NCBI GenBank assembly: GCA_019218315.1
Contig: JAHUUI010000002.1
Span: forward strand, 496,001 to 560,000
Length of the DNA: 64,000 bases
Direction: 5' to 3'
DNA from: Cardiobacteriaceae bacterium TAE3-ERU3
GTDB lineage: Bacteria > Pseudomonadota > Gammaproteobacteria > Cardiobacteriales > Cardiobacteriaceae
In this document: positions 48,493 to 57,563 of the stretch, in pieces
Numbering within the stretch: position 1 is the first letter of the stretch
How the letters are laid out: each line of letters starts with the position of its first letter
Notes under the pieces: generated by a model
The model's database searches: none
Told to the model about the DNA's origin: nothing
What the model saw: only the letters and a program-made list of their open reading frames with translations
Translations under genes and position numbers: made by a program

Positions 48493-48968
48493 CTGTTTTG
48501 CTCTACCGCTTGTGCCAATGCGGCTTTGACTTCCTCGACGTGGCCATCAACCTTAACCTTACGCCACGCTTTGACTACTTCGCCCTGTGGGCTGATCAAA
48601 AACGTACTGCGCTCAATGCCAAAGCCTTTTTTACCAAACATATTTTTTTCTTTGATCACATCAAATGCGCGGCACAACGTCTCATCAGGGTCGCTGATCA
48701 ATTCAAACGAAAAGCCCTGCTTTTCCTTAAAGCGCTCATGAGAGGTTAGGCTATCGCGTGACACGCCGAAAATTTGCGCACCGAGAGCGTCAAAATCCGG
48801 GAATGACGCAGTAAAATCGCAGCCTTCAGTAGTGCAGCCCGGCGTTGCATCCTTGGGATAAAAATAAAGCACCGTCCATTGCGACTGCAAATCCTCAGCA
48901 CCGACGTCACCACCCGTACTCTGCCACTGCTTACCTGCCAATGCAGACCAATCAACCGCTTCAGCCAT
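48489..48968 (-). CDS. bcp: peroxiredoxin, BCP/PrxQ type
   Basis: A 159-residue thioredoxin-fold peroxidase. YPKDATPGCTTEGCDF has the peroxidatic Cys and the resolving Cys five residues later, as in PrxQ/BCP. GVSRDS and the ERSTFLISPQG strand are also typical. It reduces hydroperoxides using thioredoxin. It is the first gene of the minus-strand series running through the ATPase gene, metA, rarD, the lipoprotein gene and phaR. Confidence 0.9.
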   Translation of the reverse strand: MAEAVDWSALAGKQWQSTGGDVGAEDLQSQWTVLYFYPKDATPGCTTEGCDFTASFPDFDALGAQIFGVSRDSLTSHERFKEKQGFSFELISDPDETLCRAFDVIKEKNMFGKKGFGIERSTFLISPQGEVVKAWRKVKVDGHVEEVKAALAQAVEQNR

Positions 48969-49420
48969 AGTCTTTCCTAGTCAAAAAGGATATTTTGCAT
49001 CAAAGGCTCACCAACTGCCAAGCAAGATAATACACGCGCCCTATCACGCCCCAAATGGCCTATCACTGAATAATCACGGTAGGTAACGTATAGATGCCAT
49101 TACTTAGAAAGTTCTGTTCTCATTTTCCATTCGCCATCAAAAAGCTATTGCTACTAATGATGAAAACTGTTCATTAGAACCAATGTTATGAAAAAGAAAG
49201 GGAGTTTGAAAGTAAGGCATCATTACTGATGGAGGCGACTACAACCAGTTCACCTCTTCAAAGGCGAACCATCAGCCAGAGTCAGAGATTTAAGGCTAAT
49301 CCAACCCCTTCTATTAATCTTAGTCTACATCATCTAAATTTGGGCAAATAAACATATATTTAACATGATCATATGATAGACTTAGCATGGTATATGGAAA
49401 TGAATACGGAGAGGTGACTG
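48969..49420. other. 452-base AT-rich intergenic region, no gene recognised
   Basis: This is the longest gene-free stretch of the window. It separates bcp from an orphan AT-rich gene. It holds a short open frame (about 49229-49354) without a convincing ribosome-binding site or family, and several A/T-rich promoter-like stretches before 49421. I found no tRNA, repeat array or insertion-sequence ends. The low GC suggests foreign origin together with the next gene. Confidence 0.5.
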
Positions 49421-50224
49421 ATGAGCGCAACTGATGGCATGATGGCGGCATTTACATATAGTACGTTAAATCCTAGATGGCCTGCTTCAAGACCTAAAGT
49501 GACCGTTCAAGAGTGGAATGGTCTTGTCGCTAAATATAAGAACATGAAGTCTCAAAGAGATGCGCTTGTTGCAGAACGAGACGAGTATTATCACGCTTAC
49601 AACAATGAAGTGCATATATCTAATTTACGATTTGAAAATATCCACATGTTAATGAGCTTCATTAATGCAGAACGTGCATTAAATGGAAAGCAACCTGTGT
49701 CTTTTGCAGATATCCAGAATGAAAATAAAGGCAATCCTATTTTTGCGGATTTAGTTAAAAAATCCATTGATAAAGGTGATGATTTATCGTCTAAAGAAAT
49801 ATTTTATTCCAGTTGCGCAGAACAATACTGGCATGAAATGAATAACAGTGTTTTTGCTCCTTTCGCTGAAAGACTCGGCACAAGGAAAGGTCAAGCAGAA
49901 AAGGAACTTTTGTTGACAGGTCGTCTTGGAGAAATCATGGATGTTGCTGAGAAAGCATCCATGGAAACTTCAAGCCCAGTTGCTGACAATTCGGCTGAAA
50001 TGGCGGCGAAGGATGCTCAAATTTCTGCTCTCAAAAGACAGCTGGAAGAGCTTGAAAAACAAAATAGAATCCTTCGTGATAGAGCTGACAACTTTCAGCA
50101 ACAACTGAGACAAGAAATTGAAAGCAATTCTCCACCAGGAATGTCTATGGAAGAAATAGATGAACTTTTTCCAGCGGTAGGTTTCCCTCCAGAAATAAAG
50201 TTCAACACTCCAGATAGTAAATGA
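49421..50224 (+). CDS. orphan coiled-coil protein of unknown function, possible 3' frameshift
   Basis: The 267-residue protein starts with GGAGAGGTGACTG before its ATG. Two helical, heptad-rich regions are visible (about 35-60 and 195-245, with ISALKRQLEELEKQNRILRD) around a soluble middle domain. No family is recognised. Composition is lower in GC than the flanks. After the stop, another frame stays open to 50345 and encodes a plausible Lys/Asp/Asn-rich continuation (DEGLFAKNVVNSIFTN and onward), so the true protein may be about 40 residues longer and this copy frameshifted near 50215. Confidence 0.55.
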   Translation: MSATDGMMAAFTYSTLNPRWPASRPKVTVQEWNGLVAKYKNMKSQRDALVAERDEYYHAYNNEVHISNLRFENIHMLMSFINAERALNGKQPVSFADIQNENKGNPIFADLVKKSIDKGDDLSSKEIFYSSCAEQYWHEMNNSVFAPFAERLGTRKGQAEKELLLTGRLGEIMDVAEKASMETSSPVADNSAEMAAKDAQISALKRQLEELEKQNRILRDRADNFQQQLRQEIESNSPPGMSMEEIDELFPAVGFPPEIKFNTPDSK

Positions 50225-50378
50225 CGAAGGTTTGTTTGCAAAAAATGTAGTTAATAGCATTTTTACAAACACAAAGAATAGCGATATTCTTGATGATGAC
50301 AAGACAGAAAAATCTTCTGTTAAGTTAGCATCGCCGTCAATGTAAGGTAAAAATAAACAAGAAAAATGCCATAACCCA

Positions 50379-50412
50379 AGCGCTACAAGAAAAAACAAAG
50401 TCTTGTAGCGCT
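50379..50412. terminator. Hairpin between convergent genes, weak terminator
   Basis: An exact 11-base stem AGCGCTACAAG/CTTGTAGCGCT encloses a 12-base A-rich loop. It lies between the orphan gene and rimI, 12 bases beyond the rimI stop on the minus strand. No good U run follows on either strand. Confidence 0.5.
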
Positions 50413-50423
50413 TCAGTATAGGG

Positions 50424-50849
50424 CTACAGCTGCTTACTCATAATGACCGCTGCTTCACGCCCTTCAGCCGTTGGGTAATAATCTTTGCGCTCAGCAATCA
50501 CCTGATAGTGAAAGCCCTGATAAAGCTGCTGCGCTGCATGATTACTGGCGCGAACTTCAAGAAATATCTTTTTAATCCCCTGCTTTACCAGCCGCTGCTC
50601 AGCGTATTCAAGCAACGATTTGCCAATACTTTGCCCACGATGATCTTCATCAACGGCAATACTGAGTAAAGTCGCTTCATCACACACGGCCTGCCAAGTG
50701 GCAAATGCCACGACCTTACCCGCAAGGCATACAACATCAGTTTGCTCGAGATCCATTTCACTCGGCTGATAGACGTCAGCAGCTTGCGCAATGGCTACAA
50801 TATCGCCCAGCTCATTTGGCATGGCCGGGCGGATGCTCAAAGCAGACAC
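50424..50849 (-). CDS. rimI: ribosomal protein bS18 alanine N-acetyltransferase RimI-like
   Basis: A 141-residue GNAT protein. LLSIAVDEDHRGQSIGKSLLEYA is the acetyl-CoA motif, and FLEVRASNHAAQQLYQGFHYQV is the RimI-specific EVRxSNxxAxxLY segment; YYPTAEGREAAVIM closes the fold. RimI acetylates the N-terminus of ribosomal protein S18. The gene sits six bases after the esterase-like gene in the metG series. Confidence 0.85.
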   Translation of the reverse strand: MSALSIRPAMPNELGDIVAIAQAADVYQPSEMDLEQTDVVCLAGKVVAFATWQAVCDEATLLSIAVDEDHRGQSIGKSLLEYAEQRLVKQGIKKIFLEVRASNHAAQQLYQGFHYQVIAERKDYYPTAEGREAAVIMSKQL

Positions 50850-50855
50850 AGAGGG

Positions 50856-51659
50856 CTATTCGTCGTCGTGGTGCTCGTTATGGAACACAAAGTGCTCACG
50901 AATGTGCGAGTGCACAAAGTAGAACGTGTGGTCATAGCGAGGCCGCTGATTGATCCATACTTTTTCATTGTCTTTGTGCTCAGTGACGGATTGCTCGAAG
51001 GTATCAATATGAATTAGACGACCGAGCAAATCATCATCCATGCCCTGATCAATCCACAGTGGCAAAATGTCTTTGTCGTTGTTTTCTTCAAACCAATTGA
51101 GCGGATCAATATCAGGCTCGAAATTGAGATCAGCGAGATTATCGCGATACCAAGGTGAGTGATAAAAGCCGAGCCAAGGCGCCATCGCCGACACACCACG
51201 AAACGCTTCCGGATGGGCAAGCGCCAGGTTCATCGCTAACGTACCACCAAAGCCAAAGCCCATGATGCTGCGGATTTCATAAGCTCGGAAATGGTGTTCT
51301 ATCACCGCAGGCAAGTTTTTAAGAATGTATTCATGGATCTGCGCACGCTCAGCGTGGTAACGCTGCAGTTTTGTATGTGTATCACCTTCGTAGTCGCCAA
51401 ATAGATCAGGAATAACGAGGATGGTTTCATAGCGGTTAGCATAGCGCTGATAATCGCTTTGATTAGACGTCGAGCGGGCACTGTCGTGCAAATCCGGCAA
51501 GAAATAAACCACCGGGCAATACTGCTCTTCAAGCGCCGCAGTCGGCACATATATCGCCAATTCCACATCGCGCTCAAGCGGCTCAGCGTAGTCGCGGTAA
51601 AAGCGCTGCTCGCCTTCAAAGCTGACGTGTTTATCGAGTAGTTCAATATGGTGCGTCAT
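50856..51659 (-). CDS. esterase D-like alpha/beta hydrolase lacking the nucleophilic serine
   Basis: The start MTHHIELL follows AGGAGGTAATTTTT and gives 267 residues. The fold resembles esterase D/S-formylglutathione hydrolase: PVVYFLPDLHDS, SIMGFGFGGTLAMNLALAHPEAF, a late Asp cluster (GMDDDLL, 206-212) and YDHTFYFVHSHIREH with His244. In the family the elbow is GHSMGG; here it is GFGFGG, so the serine is Gly136. Asp and His remain. It is either catalytically dead, redirected or a binding protein. It belongs to the metG transcript. Confidence 0.75.
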   Translation of the reverse strand: MTHHIELLDKHVSFEGEQRFYRDYAEPLERDVELAIYVPTAALEEQYCPVVYFLPDLHDSARSTSNQSDYQRYANRYETILVIPDLFGDYEGDTHTKLQRYHAERAQIHEYILKNLPAVIEHHFRAYEIRSIMGFGFGGTLAMNLALAHPEAFRGVSAMAPWLGFYHSPWYRDNLADLNFEPDIDPLNWFEENNDKDILPLWIDQGMDDDLLGRLIHIDTFEQSVTEHKDNEKVWINQRPRYDHTFYFVHSHIREHFVFHNEHHDDE

Positions 51660-51759
51660 AAAAATTACCTCCTGATTTATGAGGCGCGAAATGCACCTCA
51701 ACGAGTACTTTTGATCAAAATATTGCCACGGTTGCACGTGGTCAACGATTACGATGCAT

Positions 51760-52329
51760 CTAATGACACGGCATAATGATTTGCCCAGCTTCTGCTTGGC
51801 TCAGAAACTGTACTGATTCAACAATATTCGGCTGCCAATAAGTGACTTCAAGAGCCGAGGGCTGCTCTGCTTCGAGTTTTTCCAGTGTACTTTGATTGAC
51901 ATCAAAGCCCTTACCCGAACAGCCAATAACAATTTCATGCCCTTCGATACTGTATTCGATAGTACGCACAGAAGCTTTGCCAGCGGATAGATTTGAGGCC
52001 ATTGCAAACAGAACAAATCCACCAATAGAAAATATCTTGATTGCCAACACCCAGCCCAGCAAGGAAAAAATACAGCCTATTTTATTGCTGCTGTGCTTGG
52101 TTTTCCGATAAGCGCTGCGTACAGCCCATATCCCAATCAAGAAGACAGCCACACCGCCAGCCAATACTCTGTACAGCGCGACAGTGCCTTCCCGCAAAGG
52201 CAAATCCGGAAACAGCTCTGACGACAGCCAAAAAAGCACCAATAACAGTAGAAGCAGTACCCAGCGCCAACGCCACCACCAACGCTCATTGAGCACCGGT
52301 TGGGCAACTGCCTCTACTGTTTTCTGCAT
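51760..52329 (-). CDS. membrane protein of unknown function
   Basis: A 189-residue protein with an aromatic and basic NERWWWRWRW segment before three hydrophobic helices (about 24-40, 54-72 and 84-108), followed by a soluble C-terminal part of about 80 residues with two Cys. No family is recognised. Its ATG shares one base with the metG stop (TAATG), so it is translationally coupled to metG. Confidence 0.65.
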   Translation of the reverse strand: MQKTVEAVAQPVLNERWWWRWRWVLLLLLLVLFWLSSELFPDLPLREGTVALYRVLAGGVAVFLIGIWAVRSAYRKTKHSSNKIGCIFSLLGWVLAIKIFSIGGFVLFAMASNLSAGKASVRTIEYSIEGHEIVIGCSGKGFDVNQSTLEKLEAEQPSALEVTYWQPNIVESVQFLSQAEAGQIIMPCH

Positions 52330-54392
52330 TAGCTGATTTTCATACCCGCTTTGGCACGGCCGCCTTGCAGCAGGATTTGCAGGGTGTCGTTATCACTGGC
52401 AGACAAGATCATGCCTTCACTCATACCAAAGCGCATTTTACGCGGCGTGAGGTTGGCGATATAAACGACCAGCTGACCATCAAGCTCTTCAGGGCTATGG
52501 AATTTTTTGATACCCGAGAAGACTTGGCGCTCACCGAGTTCGCCAACGTCGAGCTTGAATTTAAGCAGCTTGTCCGCACCTTCGACGTGCTCGCACGACA
52601 GCACCTTGGCAATACGCAAGTCGAGCTTGGCGAAGTCGTCAATGGTGATCCATTGTGTGTCGTCTTTGCTTTCTTCTTTCTTTGCTTCTTCTGCTTTGTT
52701 TTCTGTTTTCTGATTCATTTTTTTCTCTGCTTCCAAGTCTTCTTTACTGTCTTCAATGATCGCATCAGTATGCTTTTCTTCAATACGCTGCATCAGCGGT
52801 TTGAATTTGCCAATTTGCTGGGCGAGCAATGGCTGCTGGATATCACCCCAAGTCAGTGGCTCGATTTGCAGGAACGCTTCCGCATCAGCGGCTACTTGTG
52901 GCAATACTGGCTTGAGATAAGCAATCAACTGACGGAATGCATTCAAGCCAACCGTGGCAATACCCTGCACTTCTGCTTTGCTTGCCTCTTCCTTGACTTT
53001 CACCCACGGCTTTTCCGCGTCGATGTACTCATTGGCGGCATCGGCCAGCTGCATAATTTCACGCATTGCATGCGCGTATTCGCGCTGCTCGTAGTAATCA
53101 GCAATGGTGTCAGCCTTAGCGGCAAACTGCTTGAACAATGTATCATCAGGCAAGCTATCCGCGAGTTTGCCGTCAAAGTGCTTGACGATAAACGGCGCAC
53201 AACGGCTGGCGAGGTTGACCAATTTACCAACCAAATCACTGTTCACACGGTTGCGGAAGTCTTCCATGCTCAAGTCGATGTCTTCAACGCGCGCACTTAA
53301 TTTTGCTGCAAAGTAGTAGCGCAGGTATTCAGGGCGCAAATGACGCAAGTAAGTACGCGCTTGGATGAACGTGCCGCGTGATTTACTCATTTTCTCGCCG
53401 TTGACAGTCAAGAAACCGTGGCAGAACACACCGGTTGGGCTGCGATAGCCTGCTGCTTCGAGCATTGCCGGCCAGAACAGCATGTGGAAATAGGCGATGT
53501 CCTTGCCGATGAAATGATAGAGTTCGGCATCGCTATCCGCTGCCCAAAAATCTTCGACCTTTAACCCTTCGCGCTCGCTCAGTGCCTTGAAGCTACCGAT
53601 GTAACCCACCGGTGCATCAAGCCATACGTAGAAGAACTTACCCGGTTTATCGGGAATTTCAAAGCCCCAATACGGCGCATCGCGGCTGATGTCCCACGGC
53701 TTGAGCCCACTCTCGAACCATTCGCCGATTTTGTTGCGCATCGAGGTTTGCAGCTTGACTTCAGGATTGTTCAGCCACTCTTGTAAATAGCCCTCGAACT
53801 TGGGCAAATCAAAGAAATAATGCTCGGTATCGCGCTCGACCGGCGTATTGCCAGAGAGCACCGAATACGGCTCAAGCAGGTCAGTCGGGTCATAAGTCGC
53901 ACCGCATTTCTCGCAGTTATCGCCATATTGATCTTTAGCACTACACTTCGGGCAAGTGCCTTTGATGAAGCGGTCAGGCAAGAACATCTGCTTTTCTTCA
54001 TCATATGACTGGCTGATGGTCTTGGAGATGATGTGCCCTTTTTCTGATAGCGTCTTATAGAACTCGCTGGTGTAGTAGCGGTTCTCGTCGCTGTGCGTGC
54101 TGTGATACTGGTGATGATTGACGAGAAAGCCCTCAAAATCGGCTTTATGCTCTTCCTTGCTTTTGTCGATCAATTGCTGTGGCGTAATGCCCTCTTTTTC
54201 CGCACGTAACATAATCGGCGTGCCATGCGCATCATCGGCGCAAACGTAGTGACATTCATTGCCACGCAACTGCTGGAAGCGCACCCAAATATCGGTCTGG
54301 ATATACTCGACCATGTGCCCCAAGTGAATCGGACCATTAGCGTACGGCAGCGCACTGGTCACCAAAATGCGGCGCTGTTTTGTTGTTGTCAT
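52329..54392 (-). CDS. metG: methionyl-tRNA synthetase
   Basis: The start [20 protein letters not shown] gives 687 residues; an ORF extension of 47 residues upstream overlaps bioD and is discarded. [12 protein letters not shown] is the HIGH region, [17 protein letters not shown] the zinc knuckle and [10 protein letters not shown] the KMSKS loop. A Lys/Glu-rich linker (about 550-585) leads to the C-terminal tRNA-binding domain ([25 protein letters not shown]). It charges tRNA(Met). Confidence 0.96.
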   Translation of the reverse strand: MTTTKQRRILVTSALPYANGPIHLGHMVEYIQTDIWVRFQQLRGNECHYVCADDAHGTPIMLRAEKEGITPQQLIDKSKEEHKADFEGFLVNHHQYHSTHSDENRYYTSEFYKTLSEKGHIISKTISQSYDEEKQMFLPDRFIKGTCPKCSAKDQYGDNCEKCGATYDPTDLLEPYSVLSGNTPVERDTEHYFFDLPKFEGYLQEWLNNPEVKLQTSMRNKIGEWFESGLKPWDISRDAPYWGFEIPDKPGKFFYVWLDAPVGYIGSFKALSEREGLKVEDFWAADSDAELYHFIGKDIAYFHMLFWPAMLEAAGYRSPTGVFCHGFLTVNGEKMSKSRGTFIQARTYLRHLRPEYLRYYFAAKLSARVEDIDLSMEDFRNRVNSDLVGKLVNLASRCAPFIVKHFDGKLADSLPDDTLFKQFAAKADTIADYYEQREYAHAMREIMQLADAANEYIDAEKPWVKVKEEASKAEVQGIATVGLNAFRQLIAYLKPVLPQVAADAEAFLQIEPLTWGDIQQPLLAQQIGKFKPLMQRIEEKHTDAIIEDSKEDLEAEKKMNQKTENKAEEAKKEESKDDTQWITIDDFAKLDLRIAKVLSCEHVEGADKLLKFKLDVGELGERQVFSGIKKFHSPEELDGQLVVYIANLTPRKMRFGMSEGMILSASDNDTLQILLQGGRAKAGMKIS

Positions 54393-54411
54393 CTGTTCTA
54401 AATCCGGCTGC

Positions 54412-55095
54412 TTAAAGAAACGAGCTATTGTAGCAAAATGCGGGCGGTAACGCCGCGCTGTCGTCCAGCGCCCAAAACGCCACTTGCGGATAAACCCGCA
54501 CCACGTAATCGCGTAAAAAACGCTCACTATCACGCATAATCAACGGCTCACCTTGTGGATAAGGATTATAAATTAACAATTCGGGCAACATTGAGCGCGC
54601 AGCCAATGCTTCCAGCGTGGCAATCGTGTGGTGAATACTGCCAAGCATCGCATTGCACACCAGCACCAGCGGCAAACCCTGCGCCGCGACCCAATCAGCG
54701 GTGAGCATGGTTTCAGCCAGCGGCACAAAAATACCGCCCGCACCCTCGCACAAAACCACATCCGCACCACTGCGCTGGCAAAAATCATCAAAGCGCTGGC
54801 GCAATACCTCGCCGTCCACGGCCTGCCCGACCAATGCCGCCGCCAAATGCGGCGAAGCGGGATAGGGAAATGCTGCACCGCAACTCATGCCTTCTTCATC
54901 AAGCGCTGTTATTGCCTGCCCACTGCCCTCGCGGTGCGCGATAATATCTGGTGCGATACCGCCATTCATGCCCGTCTGTACCAGCTTAAACGACGTCGCA
55001 CGAATCCCTTGCGCGCACAAACGGCGCAATAGCTGCGTGGTTACGTAGGTTTTGCCAATATCCGTACCAATACCGCTAATAAAATATCGTTGCAT
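54412..55095 (-). CDS. bioD: ATP-dependent dethiobiotin synthetase
   Basis: A 227-residue ParA-like ATPase. [20 protein letters not shown] is the P-loop with the BioD-type GTDx[16 protein letters not shown] holds the conserved Glu-Gly-Ala-Gly, and YNPYPQGEP lies near the C-terminus. It forms the ureido ring of dethiobiotin from diaminopelargonate. It lies 44 bases after the EamA gene and 19 bases before metG. Confidence 0.93.
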   Translation of the reverse strand: MQRYFISGIGTDIGKTYVTTQLLRRLCAQGIRATSFKLVQTGMNGGIAPDIIAHREGSGQAITALDEEGMSCGAAFPYPASPHLAAALVGQAVDGEVLRQRFDDFCQRSGADVVLCEGAGGIFVPLAETMLTADWVAAQGLPLVLVCNAMLGSIHHTIATLEALAARSMLPELLIYNPYPQGEPLIMRDSERFLRDYVVRVYPQVAFWALDDSAALPPAFCYNSSFL

Positions 55096-55139
55096 TATCT
55101 TGTTACCTGTCTCAAATCCACGCTAGGCGCAAATAGTCA

Positions 55140-56039
55140 TTATGATTGCACATGCTTCTTTTGCGGATGGCGATCAAAAACAGCCAAATAAATGGATGAA
55201 GAAAGAATCAGTGCCGCTGAAAAATAAAATACACCATCAGGAATAATGTTAAAGAAGACAAAATCCGCAATGATCGAAAATGGCAAGCCGAGAAACTCCA
55301 ATCCAGCCAGCTTGGAGGCATCACTATACTTAAAAGCCGAATACATCATGATATGCGCCGTACCACCCAAAATACCTGCACCAACCAACAAACATATCTG
55401 CTGTATGCTTGCGATCAACCACCCCTCCATAAACCCAATGAAAGCAGCAAACGCACTACACGTCAGCGCAAAATAGAGCGCCATGGTTGCTGCACTCTCG
55501 TTACTGCTCAGAAATTTCGCCTGAATTTTTGAGCCGGCTGTCAAAATTGCTGTAACGACGGCCAAGCCAATACCGTAGAGATACAAGCCATCCAGATTAA
55601 CTCTATCTATGCCCGGAATAATCAAAATCAATATACCGACAAATCCCAATATGATAGATATCCAGCGAACCCTATTGACTGCTTCTTTGAGAATAAAGAT
55701 TGCCAACACAGCAGTCATGATGGGCGTCAGATAGCCAATGATGGTCGATTCTGCAATGTTGATATAGCGCAAAGACAAAAAAGAAGTAAAAGTTGCCATA
55801 CACGCCATGGCACACATCATCGCCACAGAAAAAGGCTTTTGAGGCTTCAATACCGTCTTAAACTCTTTACAAAGAAAGACAAATACAAGCAGTGGAATCA
55901 AAGCAAAGAAACTGCGGAAAAACACCACCTGAGAAACAGGAAATTCTACGGTCGTGTACTTAATACAGACCACCATTAAGGTAAACAGCAATGTCGCGCC
56001 GACGCGCAGAATCATCCCCAAATGATCTTCTTGATTCAT
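55140..56039 (-). CDS. EamA-family transporter
   Basis: A 299-residue protein with ten hydrophobic segments in two EamA repeats: VVFFRSFFALIPLL and SLRYINIAESTIIGYLTPIMTAVLAIFILKE in the first half, and YSDASKLAGLEFLGLPFSIIADFVFF in the second. It is unlike the RarD protein at 46 kb. It lies between bioC and bioD; a biotin-related cargo is possible but unproven. A 160-base gap separates it from bioC. Confidence 0.83.
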   Translation of the reverse strand: MNQEDHLGMILRVGATLLFTLMVVCIKYTTVEFPVSQVVFFRSFFALIPLLVFVFLCKEFKTVLKPQKPFSVAMMCAMACMATFTSFLSLRYINIAESTIIGYLTPIMTAVLAIFILKEAVNRVRWISIILGFVGILILIIPGIDRVNLDGLYLYGIGLAVVTAILTAGSKIQAKFLSSNESAATMALYFALTCSAFAAFIGFMEGWLIASIQQICLLVGAGILGGTAHIMMYSAFKYSDASKLAGLEFLGLPFSIIADFVFFNIIPDGVFYFSAALILSSSIYLAVFDRHPQKKHVQS

Positions 56040-56199
56040 CTAAATCAACCAGCCAATATAAACCACAAAAAATACCGTCATCGCTATCGTGAAAGTGACT
56101 TGGCAATTTTCAATGACCACAAGTAGAAATTCAAGATAAAAACGCATCTCACTATTGAAAGCGAATTTACTGTAGGAAACTGAAATCATTCAGCAGATA

Positions 56200-56940
56200 T
56201 CAGCGCAGCCTGCCAATAAATTGGTATGCGTGATAAGTGAGCGGATAACCGCGACCGTCGTGTAGTGCCTGATAGCGGTTGGTAAATTGGCGCAAGGCGT
56301 TGAAAGTGACCTGCTCACGCAAATGCCCGACTCCACTCAAGCGAATGTGCTTGAGTACCGCATGCGGGGTGGTGAAATGATATAGCTCGCGCACTTCGCG
56401 CTGCCACAAGTAGGTGAAATGCTCGCTGAACAAAGCGCGTAAATCATCCACTTGCCAATATGGCAGCCCGATACCGAGGGTATCGCGCAGTTCGCGGTAA
56501 TGTTCGCCGCAATAAAGGCTGACCACGACCAGCGCATCCGTTGCCAAATGCACACGCAGACGGTGCAGCAAAGCAGGCAAATCGGCGACCCACTGCAATG
56601 CAGAGCTGCTCAATAACAGTTGCACGTCATCGGGCAATGTCACGCTGCTGATGTCGCCCTGTAAGTAATGGACGCGCTGCGCCGGTGGTTGCAGGTTATC
56701 GGCAAGCACCAAATCATTGAGCCAGTAATCAGCAATCGGTGCTTGCCGCCAGTGGCGGCGCAGTGCTTCGGTGAGAAAGCCTGTGCCACAGCCAATTTCC
56801 AGCGCAGACGACACCGGCGCAGAGACCCACTGTACTGCGTTTGCCGCCAACTGCACAGCGAGTTCGCGCTGATGGTGAGCATGGGCGTGATAGGCAGCAC
56901 GCGAACGAGCAAAGCCTGCACCGATAGCTTCACTATTCAT
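56200..56940 (-). CDS. bioC: malonyl-ACP O-methyltransferase BioC
   Basis: A 246-residue SAM-dependent methyltransferase. The ATG overlaps the bioG stop (ATGA). ALEIGCGTGFLTEAL is the SAM motif I, LLLSSSALQWVADLPALLHRL is the BioC-specific SNxxxQW-type segment, and HLRLSGV-like KHIRLSGVGH follows. It methylates malonyl-ACP so that fatty-acid enzymes can build pimeloyl-ACP methyl ester. It is last in the bioA-bioF-bioG-bioC run. Confidence 0.9.
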   Translation of the reverse strand: MNSEAIGAGFARSRAAYHAHAHHQRELAVQLAANAVQWVSAPVSSALEIGCGTGFLTEALRRHWRQAPIADYWLNDLVLADNLQPPAQRVHYLQGDISSVTLPDDVQLLLSSSALQWVADLPALLHRLRVHLATDALVVVSLYCGEHYRELRDTLGIGLPYWQVDDLRALFSEHFTYLWQREVRELYHFTTPHAVLKHIRLSGVGHLREQVTFNALRQFTNRYQALHDGRGYPLTYHAYQFIGRLR

Positions 56941-57563
56941 CGGCAATCGTCAAAAAGTGCCTGCCAACTCGACCACTGGCGCAATAAATGATGCGCACCA
57001 TCGACAACATGCAGTGTGGTATCGCTGCCTGCCCAGCCTGCCCGCTGATTGTCAGGCGAAAAAATGCGGTCGCCACGCGCAATCCATGCGTGTTGCCACG
57101 GATAAACCGCATCGACCGCACCACTTTGCGCGAGTAAGTCCTCTAATGCCTGCTGTTGCACGACGACTTCACTATGCGGCAGAAAATGGTCGTAATCATC
57201 CTGCACTGCGCCGAGCTGTGTAAACACGCGCTGGTAAAACTTGCGTCGCGTTACCTCATTCAGATTGGCGGCTGTTTTCGCAAACAGTGCGCAAGGGATA
57301 CCGCGCTGGTCGTCAATACCAAACGGTGTGCCGTTGATGGCAATGCTTTGCGATACCTGAACGTCATGCGCACACAGCCAGCGATTTGCCGCCCACACGC
57401 CCATCGACCACGCAACCACCGCCACGTCACGCCCCTGCCACTGCGCTGCCAAATCCGACGGCACGGCTTGCGGCGCAATTACCACCACTTCGCGCCCATC
57501 GTCGAGGTGAGCCACGGCATGCTCGTCCATGCCCCAGCCGTTAAACAGTAAAACCGCCGTCAT
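56937..57563 (-). CDS. bioG: pimeloyl-ACP methyl ester esterase BioG
   Basis: A 208-residue alpha/beta hydrolase of the BioG (DUF452) type: LLFNGWGMDEHAVAHL near the N-terminus, nucleophile Ser in VAWSMGVWAANR, and AINGTPFGIDDQRGIPCALF, which distinguishes BioG from BioH. The terminal VDGAHHLL supplies the His. It removes the methyl group from pimeloyl-ACP methyl ester. Placed between bioF and bioC and overlapping both (TGATG and ATGA), its role is clear from context. Confidence 0.87.
   Translation of the reverse strand: MTAVLLFNGWGMDEHAVAHLDDGREVVVIAPQAVPSDLAAQWQGRDVAVVAWSMGVWAANRWLCAHDVQVSQSIAINGTPFGIDDQRGIPCALFAKTAANLNEVTRRKFYQRVFTQLGAVQDDYDHFLPHSEVVVQQQALEDLLAQSGAVDAVYPWQHAWIARGDRIFSPDNQRAGWAGSDTTLHVVDGAHHLLRQWSSWQALFDDCR

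Noticed and set aside
49229-49354. Short open frame in the 452-base gap
   Set aside because: No ribosome-binding site, no family resemblance and a Ser/Thr/Asn-rich composition expected by chance in this region.
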